DNA of 64,000 nucleotides from Diadema setosum (Eukaryota; Echinodermata; Echinoidea; Diadematoida; Diadematidae): positions 29,276,173 through 29,340,172 of the forward strand of contig NC_092693.1 of NCBI RefSeq assembly GCF_964275005.1. The letters run 5' to 3'. Both the position numbers and the translations under genes were made by a program. Below are positions 57,801-64,000 of this stretch, in pieces. Below the pieces are notes generated by a model that saw only the letters and a program-made list of their open reading frames with translations, made no database searches and was not told the origin of the DNA. The first letter of the stretch is position 1. The number at the start of each line of letters is the position of its first letter.

Positions 57801-60800
57801 TAAATTACTATAACTGATATCACATTGCCTTATGTGGTGACGGCATGGTTTAGATGTACACATGTGTTGTAGGTGTAGCATGGGTGTGGCAATGGGTGTG
57901 GCAATGGTGTGGGCAATGGTGTGGTGTGCAATGGTGTGGTGTGTAATGTTGTAGGTGTGGTGGAGATGAGGCATGGGTGTTGCAGGGGTATGGTAGAGTT
58001 GTGGCAATGTGTGACTGGAACACTGACCACATGGTGAACAGTCTCAGGAACACTGTCCTGGCCCTTCAAGTCAATCCAGGTTGGGAAGTGCATGATTTTC
58101 TCCTGTAAGAAATGTGATGAAGAGAAAAGGGGAAAGAAAAATAATTTTGTTTCTTACTGTACAAGCACTCAAGGATTGAACAGGAGCTGAAGACAACAAA
58201 TTTTAGCTCATATTTACAACTTTTTAGCATTGAGAACAAATTCACGCAACAAACTGCTAAATATAACACTGCATATCAACAATAAATTGATTTAGTGACA
58301 TTTTAGCCTAATGGTTGCAAAGGAGATTTGATTGTATTTCAAAAAGCATAAATAAACTAGAAAAGAACTCTGCGAGCACAGACCTCCGCCAAGCAGCTAC
58401 TTTCCACCGATGATCTTGCTCTTCCCAAAGAGATTTTTCTCCTCTCCACCCACTGGGGAAAAGCTCTTTAGGCTCTTCCATATAGAGATCAGTGATTTCC
58501 ACCCATAGGTATACATGCTGAAAAATCGCCTGATTTCCCAATATAGAAGCCTTTGTTACGTCATAAGCCCTCAGCTGTACGGCGTGCGCCTCGCCCTAAC
58601 AGAAACTAGAGCACGCACTTTAGTGCGAGTTTGAAAACCTCAAAAATGCGCAGCTTGAACTCCCCAGTTCATTGACCCTACCTGTCAAAATATCAAAAAC
58701 CCTTCATAAATTCAAAAAAAAAAAAAAAAAAAATCTCGGATCACTACCAAAATTTAATTACTTGTTACTTGTGTCATTCTGAACCTTTCCTGTAAGTTTC
58801 ATCAAAATCCATTAACTACTTTCTGAGTTATTTTGCACATGAATGAATGAAAACATAACCTCCTCCCTTGGCGGAAGTAATTACAGAAAGTCTTACTAAT
58901 GACAGACAATTTTCATAACTAGTCAGTCTGACAGGTGCACATTATGCAGGACAGCTTGTCATGGTTAAACTGATTTATCATATCTTCATGCATGACCAGC
59001 AAACAACTCAGTCTCAACCACCAATCTGTTAAAAATGCTCTGACACATATCAAATTGGAGCACAGTTCAATAGCAGACAGGCAATTTTGATGAATTCATA
59101 TACAGTGTAGGTATGATCGTCAGAAGATTGTTGACCACTTACTGCAAGCTTCTTGACATCAAATGAATGGAGAGTGGCTGAACAGATCACCATCTTCAAT
59201 GGAAAGGGGAAAGGATGTTAAATTTCTATCAGCCCCCTCTCCATCACACACACACAAAAGTATTGTTTATTGACATCACATCATAACTACCAATTATTAG
59301 ACTGTATGAAAAATTTTAGGTCAAAACTTGTGTTTTCATGCCTTAATAACAGCAAATTTACATAAACCGATGGGGGAGGGAACTCTTGCTTCACTAATGA
59401 TGGACAGAAGAAACATGTGCAAGTATCAATAATGTTCATTTTCTGCTATTGTAATGATATCTATCATGACATGCTTAAAACAGATACATGTTTATAGTAA
59501 AACTATGAAAGATATAAAAAGAAAAGTAGTTTCTATATAAATATAGGTCCACTACAATATTGTATACATCTCTAATAATTCTACTTCTTGCATATTCTAT
59601 TTCATCCTTGTATCTGAGGACCTCTAAACACTGTGCATGAGAAAAGAGTTTAACAAACAACATACGCTTGTGATGTCGGGTCATAGTCGAGGTCAACTAG
59701 TTAATTTTTACCTGAAGCCTTTTGCCATCATTAGTAATCTTAGGAATCTGCTCCCACATGCGACTTATCTGCTGACCATATCCAGCTGATAGCAGACCAT
59801 CCTGTGAGGTGGATACAGTAAAGGAGAGCCCTGATAAGTCATAGAAAATAATGAAGCAAACTGGGTAAAAGTTTTTACATGCAGGGTTTTGCAACAATCA
59901 CTCTTCAACAATTTGTCACATATACCAAGGTACAGCCTGTACTTGTATTGAGATAACATTTCTATAGCCAACACACACATAGATATCAAAAATACATGCC
60001 AAGTAGAAAAGCACTTGGCGAGCACAGACCTCCACTACGCCAGCAACTCATTTCCACCCATACACGCATGCAATTTCCCCAAAATAGAAGCCTACTGTTA
60101 CATCATTGCACAGCGCCTTGCCAGAGCAGAGCGCTCGGTTTAGTAGTGTGCGTATGTAAACCTCAAGTATACGCGCAGCTTGATCCCCAAGTTCGTTGAC
60201 CTTACATGCTGAAAGATGAAAAATCCTTCAAAAATCCATAGAAATGCCTGGATCACTACCAAAATTGAACGAGGTGATCCTTGTGTCAATTTCGACCTCT
60301 TATGCAAGTTTCATTCTAATTCGTACACAACTTTTTGAGTTGTTTTGCAAACAGACAAACCAAAGCCAATGATCACTTAACCTCCTCCTTCCTAGGCGGA
60401 GGTAAAAATGTCTCTCTTTCTCCAGCATTTACATGAAGAGTAATGTTGACACTGTAGACTCACCGCTTCATCCAAGATGAAGAATCGCACCTGCAAAGAA
60501 ATCAGAAATTGTAAAGTAGCTTGAAAAACAAAGTCTGTATCAATTACATTTTGTCAACAATTTTTTTTCTTCCCATGCTCATGGGCCATGAACATTTCAA
60601 GATAGCAGTAAAACTTCTCTCCAGTAACAACAAAGAGTATTACAAAATCTGAAAAACATGGTGTATAACATCAGACTAGGATTTAAAAAATTAGGTTAAC
60701 ATTACAAAGCTATAATGAGAAAAAAATATATATTTTTTTAATGGTAATGTTAATTCCCTCATTTGTAATGCCACTGAAAATTGACTGATAATTGACTTTA

Positions 60801-63230
60801 ACCCTAACTAGGCCGGGGGGGGGCCTCCGAGGCCCCCCCCTCGACGTTCAGCGCGATGTATCGCGAACGTGAAAAGCTATCGCCGCGACGTTTCATGACT
60901 TTTTTCTGTCAAGTCTCCCGCATGTTTTGACACCAAATTTGCGATGCCCGGGCACGCGGTTCCGAAGTTTCGCATGAATATGTACATGCATGTCAGACCA
61001 AAAATTGCTCAAAAACGTGAATTCGTGTACAATTTCAATGGAAACTGTGCTTACAGTCAAATTTCATAAAAGCATGATTATTTTGGGGTTTTATTGATTA
61101 AAATCAATTAATAACATATTTTCTTGTTCGGAACAATGTCGCGGACAAGTTTCATCGAAAAAACAATGAAAAACATAAAGTTGAAAAAACAAAGAAATAC
61201 ATAAGAAATTCAAAAAACAATAAAATACTTAAGAAATTTTTTCGGATAGCTCAATTTTTTTCTCTTATGTTTGCTTAGGACACTTAAAAGAATATTTACA
61301 CAAAAAATGTGCCCATTTGGAGCTTTATTTAGTGATTTATACCAAATTGTCCGATTTCATGCATCATTATGCATAAATTAGCATAATTTAGCATAAACGA
61401 CAATTTTTTTAAAATCTAACTTCGTAGTACTTTAGATTACATCATAGGCAATGTGTGTGCCAATTTTCGTCGCGATCGCGCGGTCAATGGCCGAGATCTG
61501 GAGGGGGGGCCTGGGAGGCCCCCCCCCCCGGCTCTATGATCTACCTAAATAGCCCGGCCTAGTTAGGGTTAACCCTAAAAGGGCGGGGGGGGGGGGGGGG
61601 GGGATATGAATCAACCCCCCCCCCTCGACATTTTCCGCGACCATTCTGCCACGCAGGGGGGGGGGGTTGATTATTAAATCAAACTTTATCCTAGCAAGAC
61701 CATCATAATGCTTTCAAGCCTCATCGCTCAAGAGTGCGCAAGCATGTATGTATAGGTGAAGCTACACTTTAATAGAATTATGACACAATGCCACCATTTT
61801 CTACTCCCTATTCCATTAAATATAGAGACAGAATTTACTGTTTCCTTTATGCAATATTGTATCTGGCATGGATAGTACTTTAACGTACACTAAGACATTA
61901 AAAATATCACTACAGCTGGAAGCAAAAATCATTCTCTTTTAAGTGTTTTAATCACATGCAGTTGAGGCAAAGGCTTTTATCAATTTAGAAGAGTAGAGTC
62001 ATACTTGTGTGAGGAGTAGCTTTCCTGTGCTCATCAGGTCATCGATTCGGCCAGGAGTGGCGACTACGATATCCACCTGTTGTGAAAATAGACAAAATCG
62101 GAATTTCAAAACCATTTGTCCGGCAGGCTGTGGCATAAGCAATGCAAGATCATACTTATGTGCTATGCCACCAACAGTAACAGAAGTTATGAGAAGCATT
62201 TCAGAGCTCCTTGTGATAGTGGAAATACAGTTAGAAATACATAGCAAACAAACAAGAAAATACAAAACCAGCAAACTGGATAAATTTTTTTTGGTATTAT
62301 CACTTTTTTCCACTAGACATGTTGTTACATAGCAAATTATGCATGACAATATATGGACCACTATTAAAATTAGAATTAGAGTTAGAAAAATCACTAAAAC
62401 TGCAGCAGCAATCAAAATCCCTGCAAATGAGTGGTCGTTGCTAAGCTGCTGCCATGGCAGCTGTGAGTACTGTGACTTGTGACTGTTCTGTGGTGCTCTA
62501 TATAAACGGTGGGCTATTGGGTGGGCTATTGGGTGCTACTCCCTACACTCACCCCTCTGTACAGGGCATCCACCTGATCCTTGGCTGACTGACCACCCAT
62601 GATCAACAGTTCCCTGGTATGGAAAAGGAAATGGGTGTATCACATCATTTAAAGTGAGAGAGGGAAGGAAAAAATCAGAAGGGAAAAGGGGGGGGGGGAG
62701 GGAGAAAATGAACATGATAAGGGGATCTTATACAGATAGTGAATGGTTGCGGGGTGCAATGATATTGCACAAGATTTTGCATGAGGTGAAAAATAGAGGC
62801 GCATCATCTTTCACCTGGTACAATATCTTGTTCCATTGCAAAAGTACAGAGCATATACTATATGTTTTATACAACACCTCGGATGTCAACAGATATGAGG
62901 TCCATACAGATTCTTGAATTTAGTGCAGAAATGGCAAACATTTTTTTTTTTTTTTCATGAAAGGCGAATGAGTGGCACAGTCACAGTCAGTCATCATAAT
63001 GAAGTTGTGATCAGCAGTGTTGGAAACACTTCATATTATTCTTTTTTTCTCCATAAACTATCTTTGCTAAAATACCAAAAACAAGATATGCAAGTGCTAA
63101 TGTGCTGTCTTTGACATCATTGATCACTTGTTACCTCCTTTGTTTACAATGAGGCCAAGGGTGCCTGGACAGGAAATCTGCACACAAATAATGACCTATA
63201 ATAGAGTTCTAATAAGCATTAGGTCCTTGT

Positions 63231-63316
<86 letters not shown>

Positions 63317-63873
63317 TATATACATACATATAAATGTACCTCACGAATGGAATGTTATTGCCATTGCCTCTCTTACCTTGGACAATGTGTTGTCATGTGT
63401 TTCTTGAACAGCTTAATTTGGTTCAGTGTCTATGAAAGGAAACAAAGCAGTGACAATTATTGTAATGTCTACTCAAAAGTATGTTAAGAGAATCTTAAAT
63501 ATTGCTACACAGTATTTATGAAAATAAGAATACACCAAACACCCAACCAGTGATCATACCCATTTATAAGTAAATCAAAGTGGCATTACAAGTAAATCAT
63601 TTTTCCCCAATTAATGACATTAGTTTGCCTAAATTCAGGACCCTATGTTCTTCTACTATATTCTTCTACACCGAGTTTCTCATTCAATGATTTAAATTGT
63701 AACAGTCAACTAAAACAAATGGCAAATAAATGCAACACAGGAAGAATACAGGGTGAGTCAAAATCACGATGAAGTAAAATTATAATAAACTACACTGTGT
63801 ACTGACACAAGCAGAACAATCCTCTCACACATATCTACACTTGACATACCTGCTCAGCCAGTTCCCTAGAAGG
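45683..63873 (-). CDS. DDX1: ATP-dependent RNA helicase DDX1, C-terminal part (17 exons)
   Basis: DDX1 is a DEAD-box RNA helicase of the tRNA-ligase complex, also implicated in R-loop and RNA processing. Seventeen exons add up to 1,329 bp (442 residues plus stop) with every phase consistent. Motifs in order are Ia [14 protein letters not shown], Ib TPGR, II DEAD, III SAT and IV IIFCRT. Then come [27 protein letters not shown] and [10 protein letters not shown]. The DDX1-specific C-terminus follows: [28 protein letters not shown] and [11 protein letters not shown]. The N-terminal Q motif, motif I and the SPRY insertion are beyond 64,000. Human DDX1 is about 740 residues (recalled), so about 300 are missing. 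The gene runs toward SNRK, tail to tail. No inactivating changes are seen. Confidence 0.96.
45959..46140. mobile_element. CAGTCAAACCTG MITE, copy 1
   Basis: CAGTCAAACCTGTCTATAGC at the left and GGCAGGTTTGACTG at the right form inverted ends; the right flank is TA. GTGGCC/GTGGCTGCT blocks recur inside. Pogo/Tc1-type ends by resemblance. It lies in the intron before the last DDX1 exon. Confidence 0.7.
46662..46878 (-). CDS. DDX1: DDX1 exon: C-terminal extension
   Basis: Acceptor ccttgcctgtag, donor GTCAGT. It encodes [40 protein letters not shown] and, later, [17 protein letters not shown]. This Cys-rich block after motif VI is characteristic of DDX1 among DEAD-box proteins. 217 bp. Confidence 0.95.
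47072..47259. mobile_element. CAGTC MITE, copy 2
   Basis: The same family as 45,959-46,140 (GGTGGCCACTA, GACAGGTGG, right end GGGTTGACTG). The left end is diverged (CAGTCTGTCCATAGC) and preceded by TA. Confidence 0.65.
47660..47702 (-). CDS. DDX1: DDX1 exon: MGLAISLV block
   Basis: Acceptor ctcacccctgcag, donor GTTTGT. It completes Arg and encodes [14 protein letters not shown]. 43 bp. The G-rich minisatellite of 47,703-48,440 begins immediately upstream of the acceptor, so the pyrimidine tract of this intron is made by the repeat. Confidence 0.92.
47703..48440. repeat. G-rich minisatellite, 54-bp unit, decaying
   Basis: Three consecutive 54-bp units can be read at 47767-47820, 47821-47874 and 47875-47928, each containing GTGGTGTGG and ending GGAGTGG...GGGGTA/G. 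A fourth, shorter unit follows and the rest is degenerate GGAGTGG-type sequence with a poly(G) run near 48,319-48,332. It abuts the acceptor of a DDX1 exon. Confidence 0.85.
48441..49302. other. DDX1 intron, no further feature
   Basis: AT-rich unique-looking sequence with a purine-rich patch near 49,140-49,195. Confidence 0.6.
49303..49375 (-). CDS. DDX1: DDX1 exon: motif VI
   Basis: Acceptor tcataatgcag, donor GTATGC. It encodes [21 protein letters not shown] then RAE plus two bases of Arg. HRIGRVGR is motif VI with the arginine finger. 73 bp. Confidence 0.95.
49490..49617 (-). mobile_element. tRNA-derived SINE, copy 1
   Basis: On the - strand an A-box-like TAGTCTAGTGG (49591-49601) is followed about 34 nt later by a B-box TGTTCAAGTCCG (49545-49556). 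A SINE body (GGATGCCCATGATTTTTATC then TTGGCTACTACTAGGAACAC) comes next. The body is shared with 56,088-56,190, which argues for a SINE rather than a lone tRNA pseudogene. Confidence 0.65.
50206..50278 (-). CDS. DDX1: DDX1 exon: motif V
   Basis: Acceptor tctcccattag, donor GTAAGT. It encodes [20 protein letters not shown] and GIPY plus one base. TDVAARGID is motif V. 73 bp. Confidence 0.95.
50567..51345. repeat. 114-bp tandem repeat, about 3.5 copies, interrupted by a MITE
   Basis: Units start at 50567, 50681 and 50795 with exact 114-bp spacing (CTG.TCTGCAAAATRAAAGGAT.., then GGGTTAACAAATGGG, AAAGAGCTGGGAA, GGGTTATAGAAA). The third unit is split at its TTAA by a 383-bp insertion. A partial fourth unit starts near 51,291. 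It lies in a DDX1 intron. Confidence 0.88.
50847..51229. mobile_element. 383-bp TTAA-flanked MITE inserted in the tandem repeat
   Basis: The ends AGGGACTGTACAGTACTGG and its counterpart CCAGAACTGTACACACTCT are inverted repeats, and GGATATCTCA/TGAGATATCC mark an internal palindrome. TTAA is present on both sides (50843-50846, 51230-51233). The uninterrupted repeat units show a single TTAA at the same offset (48), proving insertion into TTAA. piggyBac or Kolobok type by target. Confidence 0.88.
51690..51772 (-). CDS. DDX1: DDX1 exon: [12 protein letters not shown] block
   Basis: The acceptor is gtccacgatcag, with a poor pyrimidine tract, chosen because it is the only AG that keeps the frame. 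The donor is GTGAGG. It encodes [20 protein letters not shown] and RENLQKFK. 83 bp. An alternative start a few codons away cannot be excluded. Confidence 0.88.
52337..52553. mobile_element. TTCGTG/TTCGCG MITE, about 217 bp
   Basis: It starts TA-CTGTATATAAGTTCTTTTTC and ends ACAACTAATACAG. The interior is GATATTTTCGTATATGAGGAG, GTGAAGTGACAT and GGCGATATTTTCATG, the same order as in 14,596-14,796. Confidence 0.55.
52668..53694. mobile_element. CAGTC-type element carrying a nested TTAA MITE
   Basis: The terminal repeats CAGTCCGACCTCTCTTATCC and, reversed on the right, CAGTCTGACCTCTCCTATCC are flanked by TA at both sides (52666-52667, 53695-53696). Without the 553-bp insertion at 52,817-53,369 the element would be about 470 bp. 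Pogo/Tc1-type by ends and TA target. Confidence 0.75.
52817..53369. mobile_element. 553-bp TTAA-flanked palindromic MITE (nested)
   Basis: The ends AGGGAACCCAAACCCAAAGA and TTTGGGTTCCCT are inverted, with TTAA on both sides. The arms match for about 200 bp (shared GAGGAGACTACTAGAGGTTATGAC and its complement) with a unique centre. It is a different family from 50,847-51,229. Confidence 0.85.
53838..53984 (-). CDS. DDX1: DDX1 exon: motif IV
   Basis: Acceptor ccatccatgcag, donor GTGAGT. It encodes [39 protein letters not shown] and [16 protein letters not shown] is motif IV. 147 bp. Confidence 0.95.
54040..54556. mobile_element. possible one-ended repeat rich in TTACGCG
   Basis: The block is dense in TGCGC/TTACGCG motifs and ends in GGGCCGTGTGACAGAGCCC. 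That end resembles a transposon terminus, but no matching left end is visible. Confidence 0.3.
54640..54910. mobile_element. probable retroelement-derived interspersed repeat
   Basis: GGACATTAAATGGAGGTCCC.. followed by a GCATGTTAAAAGATCCCAC module and AAAGAGCAGGGTG. The TTAAA.GGAGGTCCC...GTTAAA(A)GA.CCCAC arrangement recurs in repeats of many marine invertebrates (recalled). Boundaries unknown. Confidence 0.35.
55111..55608. mobile_element. 498-bp TTAA-flanked element
   Basis: The left end CTCTTTATGTGCCACG and the reversed right end CTCTTTATATGCCATGG match, flanked by TTAA at 55107-55110 and 55609-55612. An internal AACGTGGCACACAGG repeats the terminal GTGCCACGTT. No transposase. piggyBac-like by target and CYCTTT end. 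Confidence 0.75.
55820..55871 (-). CDS. DDX1: DDX1 exon: linker
   Basis: Acceptor ttctccatgcag, donor GTGAGA. It encodes [17 protein letters not shown] plus one base. It is similar to TDDVHAKDNTRPG of vertebrate DDX1 (recalled) and fits between its neighbours in phase. 52 bp. Confidence 0.87.
56088..56190 (-). mobile_element. tRNA-derived SINE, copy 2
   Basis: On the - strand a consensus B-box GGTTCAAATCC lies near 56,147-56,158. It is followed by the SINE body TATGCCCATGTATTCTTTTG then TCATGGCTACTATTAGAAAC. The A-box part is diverged. An inverted fragment of the same body lies at about 56,300-56,335. Confidence 0.6.
56740..56799 (-). CDS. DDX1: DDX1 exon: divergent linker
   Basis: Acceptor gttgattgtag, donor GTGAGT. 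It encodes [20 protein letters not shown]. With the preceding HHV this gives [15 protein letters not shown], collinear with HHVVVPVNPKTDRLW in vertebrates (recalled). A second AG nine bases further in would break the frame, which decides the start. Confidence 0.85.
57860..58005. repeat. short-unit GTGTGG minisatellite
   Basis: Reiterated GGGTGTGGCAAT/GGTGTGGTGTGCAAT units of about 10-15 bp, G/T-rich on +, beginning 22 bp inside the intron from the donor of the DDX1 exon at 58028. Confidence 0.8.
58028..58102 (-). CDS. DDX1: DDX1 exon: linker between RecA-like domains
   Basis: Acceptor catttcttacag, donor GTCAGT. It encodes [20 protein letters not shown] then TVHHV. 75 bp. A G-rich minisatellite begins just inside the downstream intron (57,860-58,005). 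Confidence 0.92.
58381..58880. mobile_element. GACCTCCGCC interspersed repeat, copy 1
   Basis: The left end GACCTCCGCCAAG and the right end CTTGGCGGAAGTAA are inverted. Reading the - strand, the right end is followed by GGAGGTTATGTTTTCATTC and then AAAATAACTCAGAAAGTAG, a repeat module seen widely in invertebrate genomes (recalled). An A-run interrupts it near 58,710-58,732. Confidence 0.6.
59143..59193 (-). CDS. DDX1: DDX1 exon: motif III (SAT)
   Basis: Acceptor ttccattgaag, donor GTAAGT. It encodes [20 protein letters not shown] couples ATP hydrolysis to unwinding in DEAD-box proteins. 51 bp. Confidence 0.93.
59712..59801 (-). CDS. DDX1: DDX1 exon: end of DEAD motif and following helix
   Basis: Acceptor atccacctcacag, donor GTAAAA (weaker than consensus). 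It encodes [20 protein letters not shown] then [10 protein letters not shown]. The first Asp completes DEAD. 90 bp. Confidence 0.94.
60027..60405. mobile_element. GACCTCC interspersed repeat, copy 2
   Basis: The same family and orientation as 58,381-58,880: GAGCACAGACCTCC at the left, GCGCAGCTTGA.CCCC, GGATCACTACCAAAATT, and TAGGCGGAGGTAA at the right. It is shorter by internal deletions. Confidence 0.6.
60464..60490 (-). CDS. DDX1: DDX1 27-nt microexon ending inside the DEAD motif
   Basis: Acceptor atttctttgcag, donor GTGAGT. It encodes only VRFFILDEA. The final Asp of DEAD, needed for Mg/ATP chemistry, is the first codon of the next exon. Neighbouring phases agree and the sequence matches VRFLVLDEAD of the family. 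Confidence 0.9.
60802..61568. mobile_element. 767-bp TTAA-flanked element with G/C-run termini
   Basis: CCCTAACTAGGCCGGGGG at the left and GGCCTAGTTAGGG at the right are inverted, flanked by TTAA (60798-60801, 61569-61572). Subterminal GGCCTCCGAGGCCCCCC and GGCCTGGGAGGCCCCCC also pair. The interior is AT-rich with no ORF of note. Confidence 0.75.
61573..61670. mobile_element. adjacent G/C-run fragment
   Basis: Immediately after the right TTAA: CCCTAAAAGGGC, a 20-G run at 61585-61604, then ATATGAATCAACCCC, CTCGACATTTTCCGCGACC and a G-run with TTGATTATTAA. It looks like a second, smaller relative of the preceding element sharing its boundary TTAA. Confidence 0.4.
62005..62076 (-). CDS. DDX1: DDX1 exon: motif Ib
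   Basis: Acceptor ttttcacaacag, donor GTATGA. It encodes [20 protein letters not shown] and LLTQ. TPGR is helicase motif Ib. 72 bp, phase 0 at both ends. Confidence 0.93.
62077..62552. other. DDX1 intron, no further feature
   Basis: AT-rich intron between two DDX1 exons. A short direct repeat (GTGGGCTATTGG, twice) lies near 62,508-62,532. Confidence 0.7.
62553..62613 (-). CDS. DDX1: DDX1 exon: GG motif region
   Basis: Acceptor ttttccataccag, donor GTGAGT. It completes Arg and encodes [20 protein letters not shown], the GG motif region. 61 bp. Confidence 0.9.
62614..63376. other. DDX1 intron with poly(G), poly(T) and (TA)n
   Basis: Purine-rich stretch with a G-run near 62,688-62,697, T-run near 62,941-62,955 and (TA)n at 63,234-63,332. 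Confidence 0.85.
63234..63332. repeat. long (TA)n microsatellite
   Basis: About 38 uninterrupted TA units followed by CATA-interrupted units; about 45 bp from a DDX1 splice donor. Confidence 0.97.
63377..63429 (-). CDS. DDX1: DDX1 exon: after motif Ia
   Basis: Acceptor cctttcatag, donor GTAAGA. It encodes [17 protein letters not shown] plus two bases of Arg, matching TLNNIKQFKKY of vertebrate DDX1 (recalled). 53 bp. Confidence 0.9.
63850..63873 (-). CDS. DDX1: DDX1 24-nt microexon: motif Ia
   Basis: On the - strand, ttcttccag | CCTTCTAGGGAACTGGCTGA.. | GTATGT encodes exactly PSRELAEQ, motif Ia of DDX1. Both ends are phase 0. Sequence immediately upstream in the frame (from tctctccatttcttc) is a polypyrimidine tract, not coding, so the exon really seems to be 24 nt long. 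Confidence 0.85.
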
Positions 63874-64000
63874 CTGGAAGAAATGGAGAGAGAAAAAAAA
63901 GTTTCAGACATAGAATAAAGTTCTGAGGAATTTCAGTGCAAAGTATGTGTATTATGCAACAATATTTATAACAACAATGATACTTCAACCCATACTACCA

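Overview
This is a stretch of animal nuclear DNA, AT-rich with GC-rich exons, long introns with canonical GT..AG borders, and a heavy load of small transposons and simple repeats. It holds the 3' halves of two conserved genes in tail-to-tail orientation. The protein sequences, intron sizes, TTAA- and TA-flanked miniature transposons, a CR1/L2-like LINE, and very frequent poly(C)/poly(G) runs suggest a marine invertebrate deuterostome. An echinoderm such as a sea urchin is my best guess; species cannot be read from the window.

Left part (1-27,247, + strand): five exons encode the C-terminal 631 residues of SNF-related serine/threonine kinase SNRK. They run from the end of the kinase domain through the UBA-like region and a long Gly/Ser/acidic tail to a C-terminal Cys-Cys-x-x-Ile. 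The reading frame closes across all four junctions. The first 6.9 kb is intron. Inside the introns are a GC-rich 567-bp inverted-repeat transposon (16,680-17,246), a candidate 515-bp element (20,548-21,062), and a candidate 642-bp element carrying an intact 64-codon ORF (23,859-24,500). A minimal 3' UTR ends near an AATAAA at 27,943.

Middle (about 28-45.6 kb): intergenic and 3' UTR sequence with no recognisable cellular gene. It contains long (TG)n, a small inverted-repeat element with telomere-like sequence inside, and a decayed CR1/L2-like LINE on the - strand (36,941-40,665). It also has a near-perfect 586-bp palindrome flanked by TA (41,374-41,959) and a second copy of the GC-rich transposon in opposite orientation (42,744-43,308).

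Right part (45,683-63,873, - strand): seventeen exons encode the C-terminal 442 residues of the DEAD-box RNA helicase DDX1, from motif Ia to the stop. All exon phases agree and motifs Ia, GG, Ib, II, III, IV, V and VI are visible. Two exons are microexons of 24 and 27 nt, and DEAD is split across an intron. The N-terminal part (motif I and the SPRY domain) lies beyond the window. Its introns hold many small transposons, including one inserted in a 114-bp tandem repeat whose other units preserve the empty site, one element nested in another, two tRNA-derived SINE copies and two G-rich minisatellites.

The two genes have unrelated roles: SNRK is an LKB1-activated metabolic kinase, and DDX1 acts in RNA metabolism, tRNA ligation and R-loop handling. 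Neither promoter is in the window. I see no bacterial-type system, CRISPR array or defence locus. The most novel material is among the non-autonomous transposons and the small intronic ORF.
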